From assembly GCA_003242895.1 (NCBI GenBank), contig QKMY01000007.1, positions 1-40,542 of the forward strand: DNA of 40,542 nucleotides. The letters are read 5' to 3'. The translations under genes and the position numbers were made by a program. How positions within the stretch are numbered: position 1 is the stretch's first letter; the number at the start of each line of letters is the position of its first letter. Under the pieces are notes generated by a model. That model did not search any database and was not told the origin of the DNA. It was given only the letters and a program-made list of their open reading frames with translations. Positions 9,154 to 18,476 of the stretch are shown here, one piece after another. The DNA is from Candidatus Margulisiibacteriota bacterium (lineage in GTDB: Bacteria; Margulisbacteria; Riflemargulisbacteria; GWF2-39-127).

Positions 9154-12018
9154 ATGTTAAATAACAAAATCATAGCGATAAATCCAGAAAAGCTCATTCA
9201 GGATAAAATATCTGAAGCTAAAATCCTTGCTGCCAAAGATTCCTGGCGAATATCATTAGATATTAAAAAATATGGAATTACAGATCAAAAGGCTCTTGCT
9301 GAAATTGCAATGATAGCCGTTACGAAGAACGGCTGGGCAGTATCGGAATATATAAAAAACTATGGAATAGAGGATCAAAAGATTCTTGTTGAAATTGCAA
9401 AAATTGCTGTAGCTAACGATTCACAGTTTTCAGATAGAATTGGGAATTTTGGAATAGTTGAGGAGAAGGACCGAATTGCCATTGCCAAGATTGCTGCTGC
9501 TCATAGTGGCTGGTACACAACAGTGCATATTAAAAATTATAAAATAACAGATCAAAAGGCTTTGGTTGAAATTGCAAAAATTGCTGCAAAATCCGATGAT
9601 AGAATATCGGAACGTATTCAGGAATATGGGATTGAGGATGCAGATTCTCTAATTGAAATTGCAAAAATTGAAGCTGCAAAGGATGGGGAATGTCTATCAA
9701 AATATATACAAAACTATTGTAGTATCAGACGTGAATCACAATATCACTCTGGCTATTATAATGAATCGTTAGAGCATAATCCGGTTGAATTTGCTGAAAT
9801 TGCTAAGATCGCAGCAACTCAGAATGGAGAATTGACATCCAAATATATTAAAGATTATCGGCTAACTGACCAGGAACCATTACTTAACATTTTCCTGACT
9901 TCTATTAACCAGAATATTGATTCCATAAAATATAGAGAAAATTATAATTTTAGTGAGCTAATTCATTTATACATTAATGATATTATTAATGACATGAATT
10001 TTAAAAAAAATAATGAAGATAATAATGAAAATGATTTATATGGACGGTCAATAAAAGCTTATCCTGAACTTCAAATTATAATGAAAAATGAAACTCTCGA
10101 AAATGATTTGAAACTAATTCCTGAAGAATATAATGAACTAAAATCCTTTATTCAAAAATTACGGAATCCGGAATTGCAAATTCAAATGCTTACATTACTT
10201 GCTAAAATCTCAATTAGTAGTAAACTGGCAAAATTACCTATAGAGGAAATCAACGCATCTATACCTATTATTAAGGCAATATTTGATTTGCGGGACCCTG
10301 TCCTAAAAGTAAAGATAGCAGATATATTTCTCGATTTCTTTTTTAAACATAATTCCAACCAAAAAATCAGTGAATGGCTGAACGAGAATATTGATACCTC
10401 CAAGTTGAAATTTACTCAGTCAGGCAACATTATTATCGGGAAATTGCTATGTGAGAGTTTGAATGGTAATTCATTCGATAATAACAGTATATTTATTATG
10501 GATAAAGTCATTACAACAACTAGAAAGAATATCAGCCAGAATGATCGGATGCGCTTATATAATTCCTTAATGACCTTGAAGGAATCCTCTTTATCCGATT
10601 CCGACAAACAACGACTTATCTCCCTGGCTTGCTCAAGGTGTAAATACATAGAGGATCCCGATAATACCGATGAACCTACGATAAAAAAAGTTGTTGAAAT
10701 ACTGATCAAACAATTATCTATTGTGTCAATGTTCATCAATTTGGGAAAAACAGATGACTTATTAAAAAAACAAGCTTCAACGGATTTTGAAAAGCAACTA
10801 AAGCAGCTAGTTGAAAATGATTTTGGAGTTGCTCAGGTAGCTAATCTCTGGAATAAACTTCTGAAAAACGTTTTCTCACTCCGTGATCGTGATGGCATTT
10901 TCCATTTTGGAGCAAAAGTCTGCACGGTTAGCTATCAGGCAAAAAATTTATTCTCTAAATTTCTAACTGCGGTGCTGGAAGGAACTTATTCTGAGTTCAG
11001 ATATAATACTGTGCGAATTCATCTGGATAAGGTATTTGGTAACAATCAGGAGTTAGAGGCCAACTGGCAAAAAGGTACATCTCTTACTTATGAAGAAGTT
11101 GCAACTAATGAGAAAAGCGAAGAATCTCACGACATGGATGTTACTTCATATTTAAGGCAGAAGATTCTTGCCGATAAGCATCTCGAAGCTAAAGATTATT
11201 CATATATTCACGACTTTTTATCTGGTAATAAATCTACATCATCAAATATCAAGACAGCTATAGAAGATAAGCAGACCGAATTAAAGCAGAAATCCAGGTT
11301 GCCGGCAGCCAGGGAAGAATTGCCGGTGCTCAGCAATCAATTATTGCGATTAAGAATACAGGAAATGATGATAACCCTACTTAAAGCTGAAGATATAAAA
11401 AGTAAGAGGAATATAATTAACGAGATTAATCAGTTAGTTGAGAAAAAACAGGTATTACCTGAAGTATTTCTTGCTGATCTGCAAGGATTGTCAAAGCAAC
11501 TCATTGGCGATTTCAAATCTGACCGACAAAAATGGTCAGTTGAAGATACAGATAGCTACGGAGATATGTTGCTCCTCGGAGTAGAGGTGGATGGGAGTTG
11601 CCAAAGCATATATAAGAATATTGACCTTAGTAAATGTCTGCTTGCCTATTTAACTGATGGCAAAAACCGTGCGCTTATTATTCGCGGGGATGATGGCAGA
11701 ATAAAGGGTCGCGCCATTTTTCGTATTCTCTCTGACACAATAGCCGAAAAACCTGTTCTATTCTTAGAGCGCACTTATGTCAGCGGAGAAATAGGACAGA
11801 CAGAAGCAGAGACGGCTATTCTAGAGATGGCAAAGCGCAGGGCACAATCTCTTGGGCTCACACTGGTCGGCAAATATGAAGGTGGTGAAAAGTTTAATAA
11901 TATACTTAAATCCCTGGGAGGGAATTCTCCCTTTGAATATATTGATGCGCTTGGAAATAAAGATAATCGTAGCACTTTTGAGATTTCGAGCGGTACTGCA
12001 AACGTTATTTATCCATAA
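9154..12018 (+). CDS. Helical-repeat protein with C-terminal GSCQ/KCLLAYL-type domain, function unknown
   Basis: 954 residues from ATG 9154. A GTG at 9133 is in frame, but CGGAGGAA sits just before the ATG, and the protein then begins MLNNKIIAIN, matching the start of the protein at 15299. Residues ~24-240 are repeats of 29-30 residues (YGITDQKALVEIAKIAA type) that should form paired helices. The middle is charged and helical. Around 813-930 is a compact domain with GSCQ (814-817), a KCLLAYLTDGK stretch, RAIFRIL and VLFLERTY. From memory, similar domains end large repeat proteins of Chlamydiota and resemble the PcfJ type; this needs a search. No signal peptide or membrane segment is seen. The gene looks more AT-rich than its neighbours. 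Scaffold or effector-like roles are guesses. Confidence 0.8.
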   Translation: MLNNKIIAINPEKLIQDKISEAKILAAKDSWRISLDIKKYGITDQKALAEIAMIAVTKNGWAVSEYIKNYGIEDQKILVEIAKIAVANDSQFSDRIGNFGIVEEKDRIAIAKIAAAHSGWYTTVHIKNYKITDQKALVEIAKIAAKSDDRISERIQEYGIEDADSLIEIAKIEAAKDGECLSKYIQNYCSIRRESQYHSGYYNESLEHNPVEFAEIAKIAATQNGELTSKYIKDYRLTDQEPLLNIFLTSINQNIDSIKYRENYNFSELIHLYINDIINDMNFKKNNEDNNENDLYGRSIKAYPELQIIMKNETLENDLKLIPEEYNELKSFIQKLRNPELQIQMLTLLAKISISSKLAKLPIEEINASIPIIKAIFDLRDPVLKVKIADIFLDFFFKHNSNQKISEWLNENIDTSKLKFTQSGNIIIGKLLCESLNGNSFDNNSIFIMDKVITTTRKNISQNDRMRLYNSLMTLKESSLSDSDKQRLISLACSRCKYIEDPDNTDEPTIKKVVEILIKQLSIVSMFINLGKTDDLLKKQASTDFEKQLKQLVENDFGVAQVANLWNKLLKNVFSLRDRDGIFHFGAKVCTVSYQAKNLFSKFLTAVLEGTYSEFRYNTVRIHLDKVFGNNQELEANWQKGTSLTYEEVATNEKSEESHDMDVTSYLRQKILADKHLEAKDYSYIHDFLSGNKSTSSNIKTAIEDKQTELKQKSRLPAAREELPVLSNQLLRLRIQEMMITLLKAEDIKSKRNIINEINQLVEKKQVLPEVFLADLQGLSKQLIGDFKSDRQKWSVEDTDSYGDMLLLGVEVDGSCQSIYKNIDLSKCLLAYLTDGKNRALIIRGDDGRIKGRAIFRILSDTIAEKPVLFLERTYVSGEIGQTEAETAILEMAKRRAQSLGLTLVGKYEGGEKFNNILKSLGGNSPFEYIDALGNKDNRSTFEISSGTANVIYP
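9220..9870 (+). repeat. Coding repeats of 29-30 residues
   Basis: Six to seven units follow the pattern G-I-x-D-Q-K-A-L-V-E-I-A-K-I-A-A with a spacer and then S-x-Y-I-K-N-Y. Units at residues 41-160 are the best kept; the last two are interrupted by a Ser/Tyr/His-rich insertion around 9720-9780. The units differ at DNA level, so this is an old array, unlike that at the left window edge. Confidence 0.75.
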
Positions 12019-12094
12019 ATATCTATAAATAATGTTCACTGCCGTCCGGTTAAGTAATTTGAAAAGCGCGCCTCTTTCCGCCGAAATCATATAT

Positions 12095-12502
12095 CTATTT
12101 CCCTGAATGAATGTGATAGGTTATATCATCCATCTGGATAATCAATGCTCTGACTGAAAGAGATATTTCTATGAACGAGAGAAGCAAAGATGCCATCAGC
12201 AGGATGAGTGAAATCCCAAAAGACATTTGCCCGAAAAGGTTATTGTTAAAAAACAGGAATGCCATGCTTAATACACAGAAAAAAAAGCTTAATATTCCAA
12301 GTGCCTGCATATACTGAATGATAACGATCCTGATACGAAGATTACTGATCTGGGGCGGGATACTATCTCTGGGATGTGTCTCGTAGCTGGCAATGAGATT
12401 TCGAATAAGGCTTGCGAGCGCGAGGAACCGGTTAGTGTACGCCAGAAGTAGCAATGAAATTGAGGCGAAGAGAAGTCCAGGTGTAGAAAGTGTAAGATCC
12501 AT
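12095..12502 (-). CDS. DUF2721 family membrane protein
   Basis: 135 residues with three hydrophobic segments: residues ~8-28, ~68-90 and ~95-118. The order ISLLLLAYTNRFLALASLIRNL, a short polar loop with QISNLRIRI, then QYMQALGILSFFFCVLSM matches the DUF2721 family, small inner-membrane proteins of unknown function. The ATG at 12502 has GAAGGA upstream at a suitable distance. It is convergent with the helical-repeat gene and divergent from the MoxR gene, so it is probably a single-gene unit. No functional link with either neighbour is shown. Confidence 0.8.
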   Translation of the reverse strand: MDLTLSTPGLLFASISLLLLAYTNRFLALASLIRNLIASYETHPRDSIPPQISNLRIRIVIIQYMQALGILSFFFCVLSMAFLFFNNNLFGQMSFGISLILLMASLLLSFIEISLSVRALIIQMDDITYHIHSGK

Positions 12503-12846
12503 GTTTAATCCTTCATTTTATTTTTTTTGAATATTGTATCCTTACCTTTATAGTTTATCAAACTAACGATTAACCTGAGAGTTCCTTTTGAAATAATTTT
12601 TTGCTGTAAGCAGGAAATAATTTCTAAAGGAATGCTTTGTGATGCTAAGTCTATTAATTTTCTCAGTTTTTCAGGTTTTAACTGATGTCGGTATTTAGGG
12701 ATAGTACCGCGGTTAGCGCAAAAACGCGAAGTTCAAGAAGGGTAGATATGTTTAACAACTTATTCACAGGGGCAAAATAAGAATTGAGAGAAATAATTGA
12801 TAGTAACTGCGATATATTAATAGGTATCTATTTAAAAGGAAAAAAT
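12503..12846. other. Intergenic region between divergent genes
   Basis: 344 bp without a convincing gene. A 10-base direct repeat, GAAATAATTT, occurs at 12590 and 12614. TTGATA near 12797 could be a -35 element, but no good -10 follows at the right distance. A ten-codon reading frame at 12748-12780 has a plausible ribosome site but nothing to show that it is made. Confidence 0.4.
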
Positions 12847-15267
12847 ATGAATATTTTCACAACTAAATTGATCAGTATGCAGGAAGAAATTTCAATTAAG
12901 ACACCCGCTGAGAGCGCCTTCGGAGTGAACGAAGGTGTTCATGCGAATGCACTTTCTGCAATTCAGCTATCAGTGAAGGCGAGAAGCCTCTATGGCTATA
13001 TATCCCGGAACCGGATAATCGGACTGGTGCCGGATATGGGATTCGCACGAGAGGGCCAGGAGACAAAACAAATAAGTTTAAATTCCGAAAAAAATATAAT
13101 GTTGTATCCTGAAAGCTATAGTGCGTTTATTCTCTACAATATCCTTACCAAGCTGATTAACGGATCGGTAATGATACTTGGGGACCCGGGGACAGGTAAG
13201 ACCAGTATGGCTATGATGATGGGGCTGGCAGCCGGCAGAGAATATGACCAGCTCAAGAAAGAAGTTGTCCATGGACAGCCGCAATTAACAATAAGTGACC
13301 TGTTCGGGAATCTGGACCTGGCAGAGTACCAGAAAGGCATTGTTAAGGCCATATTCCACGAACGTATAACCAATCAACAAGCTGACCTGATAATTGATGA
13401 AATTAACCGTATCCCAACTAAGACCCAGTCAGCAATCTTGAGCTTGCTGGCAGAAAAATATGTGGAGTTGTTTGGGGAGGTCATGGATGTTAAGGACAGG
13501 GCAGTATTTGCCACGATGAATGATAAGAACGGTGGCGGGACCTATGAATTGATACATGCACTGCTTGATAGATTTGAAATATCCGTAATGGCCTATCCGC
13601 GCAATTATATATATACAGGAATAACCACACCTGACAATACCGCCCAGTTTCCCGAAGAGTCTATTTTCAAGGCTGATGAACTCAGTGTTGTAAGAAAACA
13701 GATTGATGGGCTGGGGGTATCGCAAGATGCACAGCGCAGGCTGAACTATTTCTTATCGCTGCTCAATGCTGCGGAGAATGCTGCATCTAAACCGGAACAC
13801 GGGTACAAGGCTAACTTGTCGGGCTCAGGAGTAAAAAGTTCCTCGGTATTTAACAGCAAGGGGCATGATGACCCCAAAACAACATTGAGTGCTTTGATCG
13901 AAGGAACAGTGAGTGACCGATTCCTGCGTTCAGTGCTGCATTATGCAAAAGCACTGGCGTGGTTCAGGGGTAAGGAGCAGTGCGATACCGAAGATATAGC
14001 TGCGGTGATCATTCCGGCATCTTTGCACCGGTTTACACCATCGCCGCATTTTGAAAAGATTGATTTGATATATAAATATGATGCCTGGGAGCGAAGCCGG
14101 TATTTGTGGCAACAGGCTATGGAAAAATATGATACAAGGTTCCCGAACAAACAGGAAACAGTAAGCGATCTGAAGAGCGTGCCGGAATATTTTACTGATG
14201 CACAGTATGAACAGGCCTCAGGATACGATAACTACTGGGACCTGAAGGATGCAGTAGAGGAACTTCCTGGATCGGGCGAGAAGCTGGCAGTAATTTATAA
14301 ATCGATGGAAGATTTTGCAAAAGGCCACCTGGAAGGCTCGGAAGGGCTGGAAGAACTACTGGCTATGAAGCTTTTGTTCTATGAAATATATGGGCAGGTG
14401 CTGGACGGCAAGGGACTAATGCCTATCACACCAGAAGAGACAACAACAGCTTCACTGATAAAAGAAAAAATTGTTCAAAAGACCAGCCCGGCAGCAGTAA
14501 CGAATAATATTGACAGTACTACTGACAGTGTCGGCATGAAATATGTGAGGCTTCCCGGAGGCGATAATATACCGCTCGGTTCGGCCGAGTTTAGCGAGAA
14601 TCCACCGCATATAGTGAGCTTGTTGCCATTCAGTATAAGTGAGACGTGTGTTACCCAAGCGATGTATGAGCAGGTAATGGGGATCAATCCATCTGGCTTC
14701 ACAATAACAAATGATAAAATCATTGCTGCTGGAATAACGGATACCGGCAGGCATCCGGTTGAGCAAGTCAATTGGGTTGAAGCTAATGCATATGCCCAGA
14801 AGTTGTCGATGCTGGCAAATGATATCAGTCCCACTATAAAAAATGAAATTAAGGATTTGAGTCCGGGAGACTATAATAAATACACGATATGGCATCCTAA
14901 TGCCCGTTTATTCAGATTGCCTACAGAAGCAGAATGGGAGTATGCAGCTCAAGAGGAAGGCGACGAATCCTGGAGTGCCCGGAATAGCGGTGGCATAACT
15001 CATAGTGTGGATAAAGGAAAGGCAAATATTCATGGTCTAAAGATGAGGGGAAATGTACTGCAGTGGTGTTCCGATACCTGGAATTTAGATTTTTGGAAAA
15101 CAGCCAGTAGTAAAGACCCTGTAAATCTGGGTACAGGTAAGGACCGTGTGGTACGCGGTGTTTCCTGGCTCCATAAGATAGAAAACCAGTTTCGCGCCAC
15201 GTACCGTTGCTCCAGTGGTGCATTTTTTCGTATCGACCATATTGGTTTTCGTGTTGTCAGAACTTAA
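12847..15267 (+). CDS. MoxR-type AAA ATPase fused to a C-terminal FGE/C-type-lectin-fold domain
   Basis: 806 residues from ATG 12847, chosen over a TTG at 12784 because AAAAGGA lies six bases before it. The AAA core has Walker A GDPGTGK (112-118), Walker B LIIDE ending D184-E185, sensor ATMND and a lid domain, in the MoxR style. A helical linker (~330-555) leads to a formylglycine-generating-enzyme-like domain from residue ~564: YVRLPGG, TEAEWEYAA, GNVLQWC, RGVSW, IGFRVV at the end. Of the two catalytic cysteines of true FGE, only one position is Cys (C788 in YRC) and its partner is Arg, so it is probably a binding module, not an active FGE. The VWA partner follows 31 bp downstream. MoxR ATPases remodel targets with a VWA partner. 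Confidence 0.9.
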   Translation: MNIFTTKLISMQEEISIKTPAESAFGVNEGVHANALSAIQLSVKARSLYGYISRNRIIGLVPDMGFAREGQETKQISLNSEKNIMLYPESYSAFILYNILTKLINGSVMILGDPGTGKTSMAMMMGLAAGREYDQLKKEVVHGQPQLTISDLFGNLDLAEYQKGIVKAIFHERITNQQADLIIDEINRIPTKTQSAILSLLAEKYVELFGEVMDVKDRAVFATMNDKNGGGTYELIHALLDRFEISVMAYPRNYIYTGITTPDNTAQFPEESIFKADELSVVRKQIDGLGVSQDAQRRLNYFLSLLNAAENAASKPEHGYKANLSGSGVKSSSVFNSKGHDDPKTTLSALIEGTVSDRFLRSVLHYAKALAWFRGKEQCDTEDIAAVIIPASLHRFTPSPHFEKIDLIYKYDAWERSRYLWQQAMEKYDTRFPNKQETVSDLKSVPEYFTDAQYEQASGYDNYWDLKDAVEELPGSGEKLAVIYKSMEDFAKGHLEGSEGLEELLAMKLLFYEIYGQVLDGKGLMPITPEETTTASLIKEKIVQKTSPAAVTNNIDSTTDSVGMKYVRLPGGDNIPLGSAEFSENPPHIVSLLPFSISETCVTQAMYEQVMGINPSGFTITNDKIIAAGITDTGRHPVEQVNWVEANAYAQKLSMLANDISPTIKNEIKDLSPGDYNKYTIWHPNARLFRLPTEAEWEYAAQEEGDESWSARNSGGITHSVDKGKANIHGLKMRGNVLQWCSDTWNLDFWKTASSKDPVNLGTGKDRVVRGVSWLHKIENQFRATYRCSSGAFFRIDHIGFRVVRT

Positions 15268-15298
15268 TTTTTGTACTATTTGAAAGGTTTTGAACTTA

Positions 15299-17269
15299 AT
15301 GAATAACAAAATAATAGCAATAAAGAATGAACAATCCCGCAATCTTCTTTCTATAGACGAATATAATAAACTCTGGAGGCTGACCGGCCCGCTGCTTGGA
15401 AATGTCAGCCTTAGACAGCCAACAGTTCTGAGGACCGAGCAAGACCTTAAGAAATACCCGGAAATGCAGGACGAGATCGGTGGTATCTCTATACCGACTA
15501 AAGATACGTATATTAATGTTCAAAAATTCCAGAAAGCCTTCGGCCCGTTTACGCAAGATGACTGGAATGAAATAAAAAAATGGATTGAGAATGAAATAGA
15601 TACCAACAGAGATCCGAAAAAAACTACTGTTACGAGAAATCTGCTGGGTGGAATTGCAGAACAAGTCAACTCAGGCACAATATCGATCGAAAAAGCTGGC
15701 TTTCAGGTGTATATGATCATGCTTATGGGCCATGAAATCGGGCATCATAAGTGGATACCCTATGATTTAAAAACATTGATTCTGATTGTTGACTCTGTTT
15801 ATAAGGTGACCGAAGATCAGGACAAGGCTGCTTATATTGCCAATGTTTACGAAGATCTGGTTATTAACGATCGGCTGTTTAGCGAACGTGGGGTGCCTAT
15901 GCATCTGCTCTATGAAAAAATGACCGATGAGAAATCGAATATAAGCCCGTTCTGGCAACTTTATATGCGGACATGCGAACTGCTCTGGCAGCAATCTATT
16001 TTACCTGAAGGGAAAAAAGAGGTCCTCACTTTCTCGGAAGATCTGTTCAAGGCTCAAAGCACGGATATCTCGCCGGAGCTGGAATGCGATGCCGCTTTAC
16101 TGGTCAAAATAATACGTGACAGTCAACCTCGTAATTATATTATAAAAGCCAAAGAAGCCGCAGAGATAATAAATAAATATTATGATCCTCAGGAGAATAG
16201 TAATCCTTCGCCTCTCGACAGCGATATGTCTTCCGGCAACAAAAAGTCCTCTGCAGGGGCAGTGGCTAAAGATGCAGCGAAGAAAGCCGCTGAAGGTATG
16301 AGCCGAAAACAGGAGGGGGAGAATGGATATGGGGCAGTACGGGAATTGCCGGAATATCAAGGTCTGATGCGGCGTATGAACCTGGCTGATGATACGATAG
16401 AAGCAACAATCATGTACTATCTGGACCTGGCTAGCCCGTATGCTGTGCAATTTCCTTCTGTGCCACGCTGGCATGGTGCTGAAGTCATGGAAGGAGTTGC
16501 CGGATGGGACCCTTCCCAAGATCCTATCGAACGACTGGACTTGCCATTATCTTTGCAGCAAGGAATTATTATTCCCGGATATACAACCCTCCAACGTGAG
16601 TATGTGGAAGGTCTCGACACTAAAGAAACAATTGAACCGCCTGATTTGCTTATTTATACCGATGCGTCAGGGTCGATGACTAATCCTAATAAAAAATTAT
16701 CACCACTTACCCTGGCAGGAACAATTGCTGTGGAATCTGCACTAAATTCAAGCAAACAAGTGAGAGCCTGCAACTATGAAACTCAACAGAACTACGTTGC
16801 TATGGACGGGATGTCGGATAATCGTAACGAAATAATGAAATACTTACTTAACTACAATCCAAGACAGGGAAGTACCGAATTTCCTTTTCAAGATTTGGTA
16901 GAAGCTTATGATAATTATAATAATGAACCGGTACATCTGGTTGTTATATCCGATGGTGATTTTTTAAGCGATTTGAGAGCAAATATAGAAGGAAAAACAG
17001 GTCTGCAGATACTTGAAGAAATGCTGCTTTCAAGAAAAGGCGGCGGAACCTTATTCCTTAATTCAGATACGAACGGTATCATAACCGCTTTCAAAGATTT
17101 TGCCTATGAAAAAATTGAAATTAGCAATAAGCTTACAAAAATATACATTCCTGACCTCAAACTAACCATATATCCGGTCCAGCACTGGAATGGCCTTGAA
17201 GCTGCCGCTGCTGATATGTCACAAGCTACATATGATCCTTATGGATATAAAAATATGGTGGGATATTAA
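15299..17269 (+). CDS. VWA protein with HEIGH metallopeptidase-like domain, partner of the MoxR ATPase
   Basis: 656 residues. ATG 15299 is preferred over TTG 15290, which lies too close to GAAAGG at 15282; from here the protein reads MNNKIIAIK, like the protein at 9154. A HEIGH zinc motif (145-149) is followed by VYEDLVIND (183-191), the same layout as HEGGH...VIEDGR in the protein at the left edge. A linker of charged helices comes next. The VWA domain has a complete MIDAS: DASGS from D455, Thr in QGSTEF, and SDGD. CobT-, CbbO- and NorD-type proteins pair a VWA with a MoxR ATPase in this way. The gene lies 31 bp after the ATPase gene on the same strand. Whether the zinc site cleaves anything is unknown. 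Confidence 0.87.
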   Translation: MNNKIIAIKNEQSRNLLSIDEYNKLWRLTGPLLGNVSLRQPTVLRTEQDLKKYPEMQDEIGGISIPTKDTYINVQKFQKAFGPFTQDDWNEIKKWIENEIDTNRDPKKTTVTRNLLGGIAEQVNSGTISIEKAGFQVYMIMLMGHEIGHHKWIPYDLKTLILIVDSVYKVTEDQDKAAYIANVYEDLVINDRLFSERGVPMHLLYEKMTDEKSNISPFWQLYMRTCELLWQQSILPEGKKEVLTFSEDLFKAQSTDISPELECDAALLVKIIRDSQPRNYIIKAKEAAEIINKYYDPQENSNPSPLDSDMSSGNKKSSAGAVAKDAAKKAAEGMSRKQEGENGYGAVRELPEYQGLMRRMNLADDTIEATIMYYLDLASPYAVQFPSVPRWHGAEVMEGVAGWDPSQDPIERLDLPLSLQQGIIIPGYTTLQREYVEGLDTKETIEPPDLLIYTDASGSMTNPNKKLSPLTLAGTIAVESALNSSKQVRACNYETQQNYVAMDGMSDNRNEIMKYLLNYNPRQGSTEFPFQDLVEAYDNYNNEPVHLVVISDGDFLSDLRANIEGKTGLQILEEMLLSRKGGGTLFLNSDTNGIITAFKDFAYEKIEISNKLTKIYIPDLKLTIYPVQHWNGLEAAAADMSQATYDPYGYKNMVGY

Positions 17270-17272
17270 ATC

Positions 17273-17603
17273 CTTAACGCATAAATTCTTATTAGAAAGT
17301 CTGTACTTTTTTGCCTGGGATGAGACGAATTCCAGTCCCGATTCCTGAATTCTTTTCCTAATGCCTTAAATTATATTTGCCCGCTATCAACCTCACGCCA
17401 AGTCTCTATGAAAATAAGTGTCTGATTTGTTACATTTTTGTTCGAGTAATGACAATGCTAGACAAAAATGTATCTTTTCGGGTCCTCCTGATCCCGGATA
17501 AATGAGCTATGCATGAATGAAATACTACAGATATAAGCGTTACGATCATTTGGCTCGTTTTTTGCTGCAATCTTTATAAAAAAAGTAGCAAAGGAGCACA
17601 GCA
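17273..17603 (+). other. Intergenic region with an 11-bp inverted repeat
   Basis: TACATTTTTGT at 17431-17441 and ACAAAAATGTA at 17462-17472 are perfect inverted copies 20 bases apart, followed by TCTTTTCG. This could end the upstream operon or bind a regulator of the next one. Just before the next gene, TTTGCT (in a T-run near 17560) can pair with AGCAAA, which abuts the ribosome site GGAG, so initiation may be sheltered. No gene is seen in the region. Confidence 0.4.
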
Positions 17604-18431
17604 ATGACCATGATCAATTCAGTACAGGCAGGAACAGTTTCGTACACGGCGGTACCCGGAGTCCATCCGGCTTTACAGGAATTGGCCGAAAAATATCAGC
17701 AACCCACTACCACAATGACCGTGAATAATACGAGCTTAAATTCTTTCAGCCGAATTGCGGTCCGATGCTTTGCCGAAGATTATCTGAAAACTTACCCTGA
17801 AGCCAGAAAAAATGATGCCGGGCAGTACTGGCTTTGTATTTATTACTATAATCTCAGTCTGAACCGGAACTTCCACGTACCGAACCCTAACCTGATCTAC
17901 GCCGGGCAAGAGCTGTATATTCCTCCGAAAGGCTATATAAATGACTTTATCGAAACAGTTAAAAAAAACTCGATCGATTTTAACCGCTTTGCTTATGCTC
18001 CAAGCAGATTAGCGCCTCTTAAGGCAGAAGCACCGGAGCCGACTGTTACTTCTGAGAATATCCAAGCTGTTACTGAAGAAAAGCCACAGAACACACCGGA
18101 CATGGCAACGCCGGTCTATCCTCCCATTGCCATTACACAGGTTGATCCGCTTGAGATCGCCCCTCAGGTGGAAGCTACCCCAGCTCCTTCAACGCAATCG
18201 GAGCAATCCGCGACATCTTCGGCCAATGGTTGGTTTGAATCGCTGAAAACTAATGTCCGGTCAGTGGGCTCAGAGATTTCTCAAACCCTTGGGCCTGCAG
18301 CGAATAGTGTATCACACACCATAAGCAATGCCTGGACTGAAGGGAAGAAAAAGTTAAGTGAATCAATCTCCGGCATCACGCCGTATATAGACTATTTCTT
18401 AAAGGGTAAGGTGCCGAAACAAACGAACTGA
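17604..18431 (+). CDS. LysM-like domain protein without signal peptide
   Basis: 275 residues with AAAGGAG about seven bases before ATG. Residues ~45-112 look like a diverged LysM: an N-terminal helix, then WLCIYYYN and NPNLIYAGQELYIPP, which matches the end of the LysM fold. A Pro/Thr/Ala-rich linker follows (~145-205), then a ~70-residue helical tail rich in Ser and Ala. LysM domains bind GlcNAc-containing glycans, but this protein has no signal peptide and starts with a hydrophilic stretch. It may be exported by another route, or the domain may serve as a scaffold as in some phage and secretion proteins. The NadE-like gene starts 45 bp downstream, so the two are probably one operon. Confidence 0.65.
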   Translation: MTMINSVQAGTVSYTAVPGVHPALQELAEKYQQPTTTMTVNNTSLNSFSRIAVRCFAEDYLKTYPEARKNDAGQYWLCIYYYNLSLNRNFHVPNPNLIYAGQELYIPPKGYINDFIETVKKNSIDFNRFAYAPSRLAPLKAEAPEPTVTSENIQAVTEEKPQNTPDMATPVYPPIAITQVDPLEIAPQVEATPAPSTQSEQSATSSANGWFESLKTNVRSVGSEISQTLGPAANSVSHTISNAWTEGKKKLSESISGITPYIDYFLKGKVPKQTN

Positions 18432-18476
18432 AATAAGAGCAGCCAGACTGAAAAAGATAGAAAGAAGGGATTAATT

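Noticed and set aside
12586-12623. Direct repeat GAAATAATTT, two copies
   Set aside because: Ten bases in AT-rich DNA are expected by chance; no third copy and no clear promoter beside it.
12748-12780. Ten-codon frame with a plausible ribosome site before the MoxR gene
   Set aside because: Too short, not coupled to the next gene, and nothing in its sequence suggests a leader peptide.
14536-15267. Active sulfatase-modifying (FGE) enzyme
   Set aside because: Only one of the two catalytic Cys positions holds Cys, and no sulfatase gene is near, so a binding role is preferred.
16097-16519. Antisense frame of 140 codons under the VWA gene
   Set aside because: Shadow of the plus-strand coding frame with no recognisable domain or start signal.
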